5,544 nucleotides of DNA from JBFJVZ01 sp041623895. GTDB lineage: Bacteria > Planctomycetota > Planctomycetia > Pirellulales > Pirellulaceae. The number at the start of each line of letters is the position of its first letter. The first letter of the stretch is position 1. The translations under genes and the position numbers were made by a program. The notes under the pieces were generated by a model. It saw only the letters and a list, made by a program, of their open reading frames with translations, searched no databases and was not told where the DNA came from. Positions 5,506 to 5,544 of the stretch are shown here, one piece after another. The stretch spans positions 1 to 5,544 of the forward strand of contig JBFJVZ010000458.1 in the NCBI GenBank assembly GCA_041623895.1, in the 5' to 3' direction.

Positions 5506-5544
5506 AAAACGACCCGCAGAAATACTTTCCCCGCGGCGATTTGG

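Noticed and set aside
1..5544. CRISPR array, tRNA, rRNA, transposase or defence system
   Set aside because: No regularly spaced repeat array, no cloverleaf or rRNA-like stretch, and no matching protein motifs were seen on either strand.

Overview
The window looks like chromosomal DNA from a planctomycete, most likely a Pirellulaceae relative such as Rhodopirellula or Blastopirellula. This is inference. It rests on moderate GC, widely spaced genes, weak or absent Shine-Dalgarno sequences, a hypothetical secreted protein with a C-terminal block I associate with planctomycetes, a TPR-type membrane protein with an N-terminal 'RHELQTNELA' motif that I also associate with them, and intergenic structured repeats at both edges. 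No search was run.

Layout, left to right. Positions 1-222 hold no gene but carry a long imperfect palindrome (11-58) and a short repeat (104-128). An ABC transporter ATPase of the MalK/UgpC type is encoded on the minus strand (223-1311). It is divergent from an exported methionine sulfoxide reductase B gene on the plus strand (1442-2038). The 130-base gap between them contains a near-symmetric -10 element (1382-1389) that could fire in both directions. The msrB gene ends at a clear intrinsic terminator with a TTCG loop (2113-2138), preceded by two mutually exclusive hairpins. A secreted hypothetical protein follows (2307-3068), then a gap with a 14-bp inverted repeat (3133-3196) and a strong sigma70-like promoter (3253-3282). 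That promoter drives a membrane-anchored TPR-like protein with a long acidic tail (3372-4373). Its 3' end overlaps or abuts an RluD-type 23S rRNA pseudouridine synthase gene (about 4339-5391). The last 153 bases carry a second copy of the short repeat (5402-5426) and a second palindrome with the same outer arms as the left one (5460-5505).

Functionally the window is mostly housekeeping: one transport ATPase without its permeases, a periplasmic protein-repair enzyme, a probable envelope TPR protein co-transcribed with an rRNA-modification enzyme, and one uncharacterised secreted protein. I see no CRISPR array, tRNA, rRNA, transposase, toxin-antitoxin pair or defence system. The parts most worth a second look are the paired flanking repeats, the symmetric promoter, the alternative hairpins before the terminator and the uncharacterised secreted protein. 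I do not claim a new biological system here.
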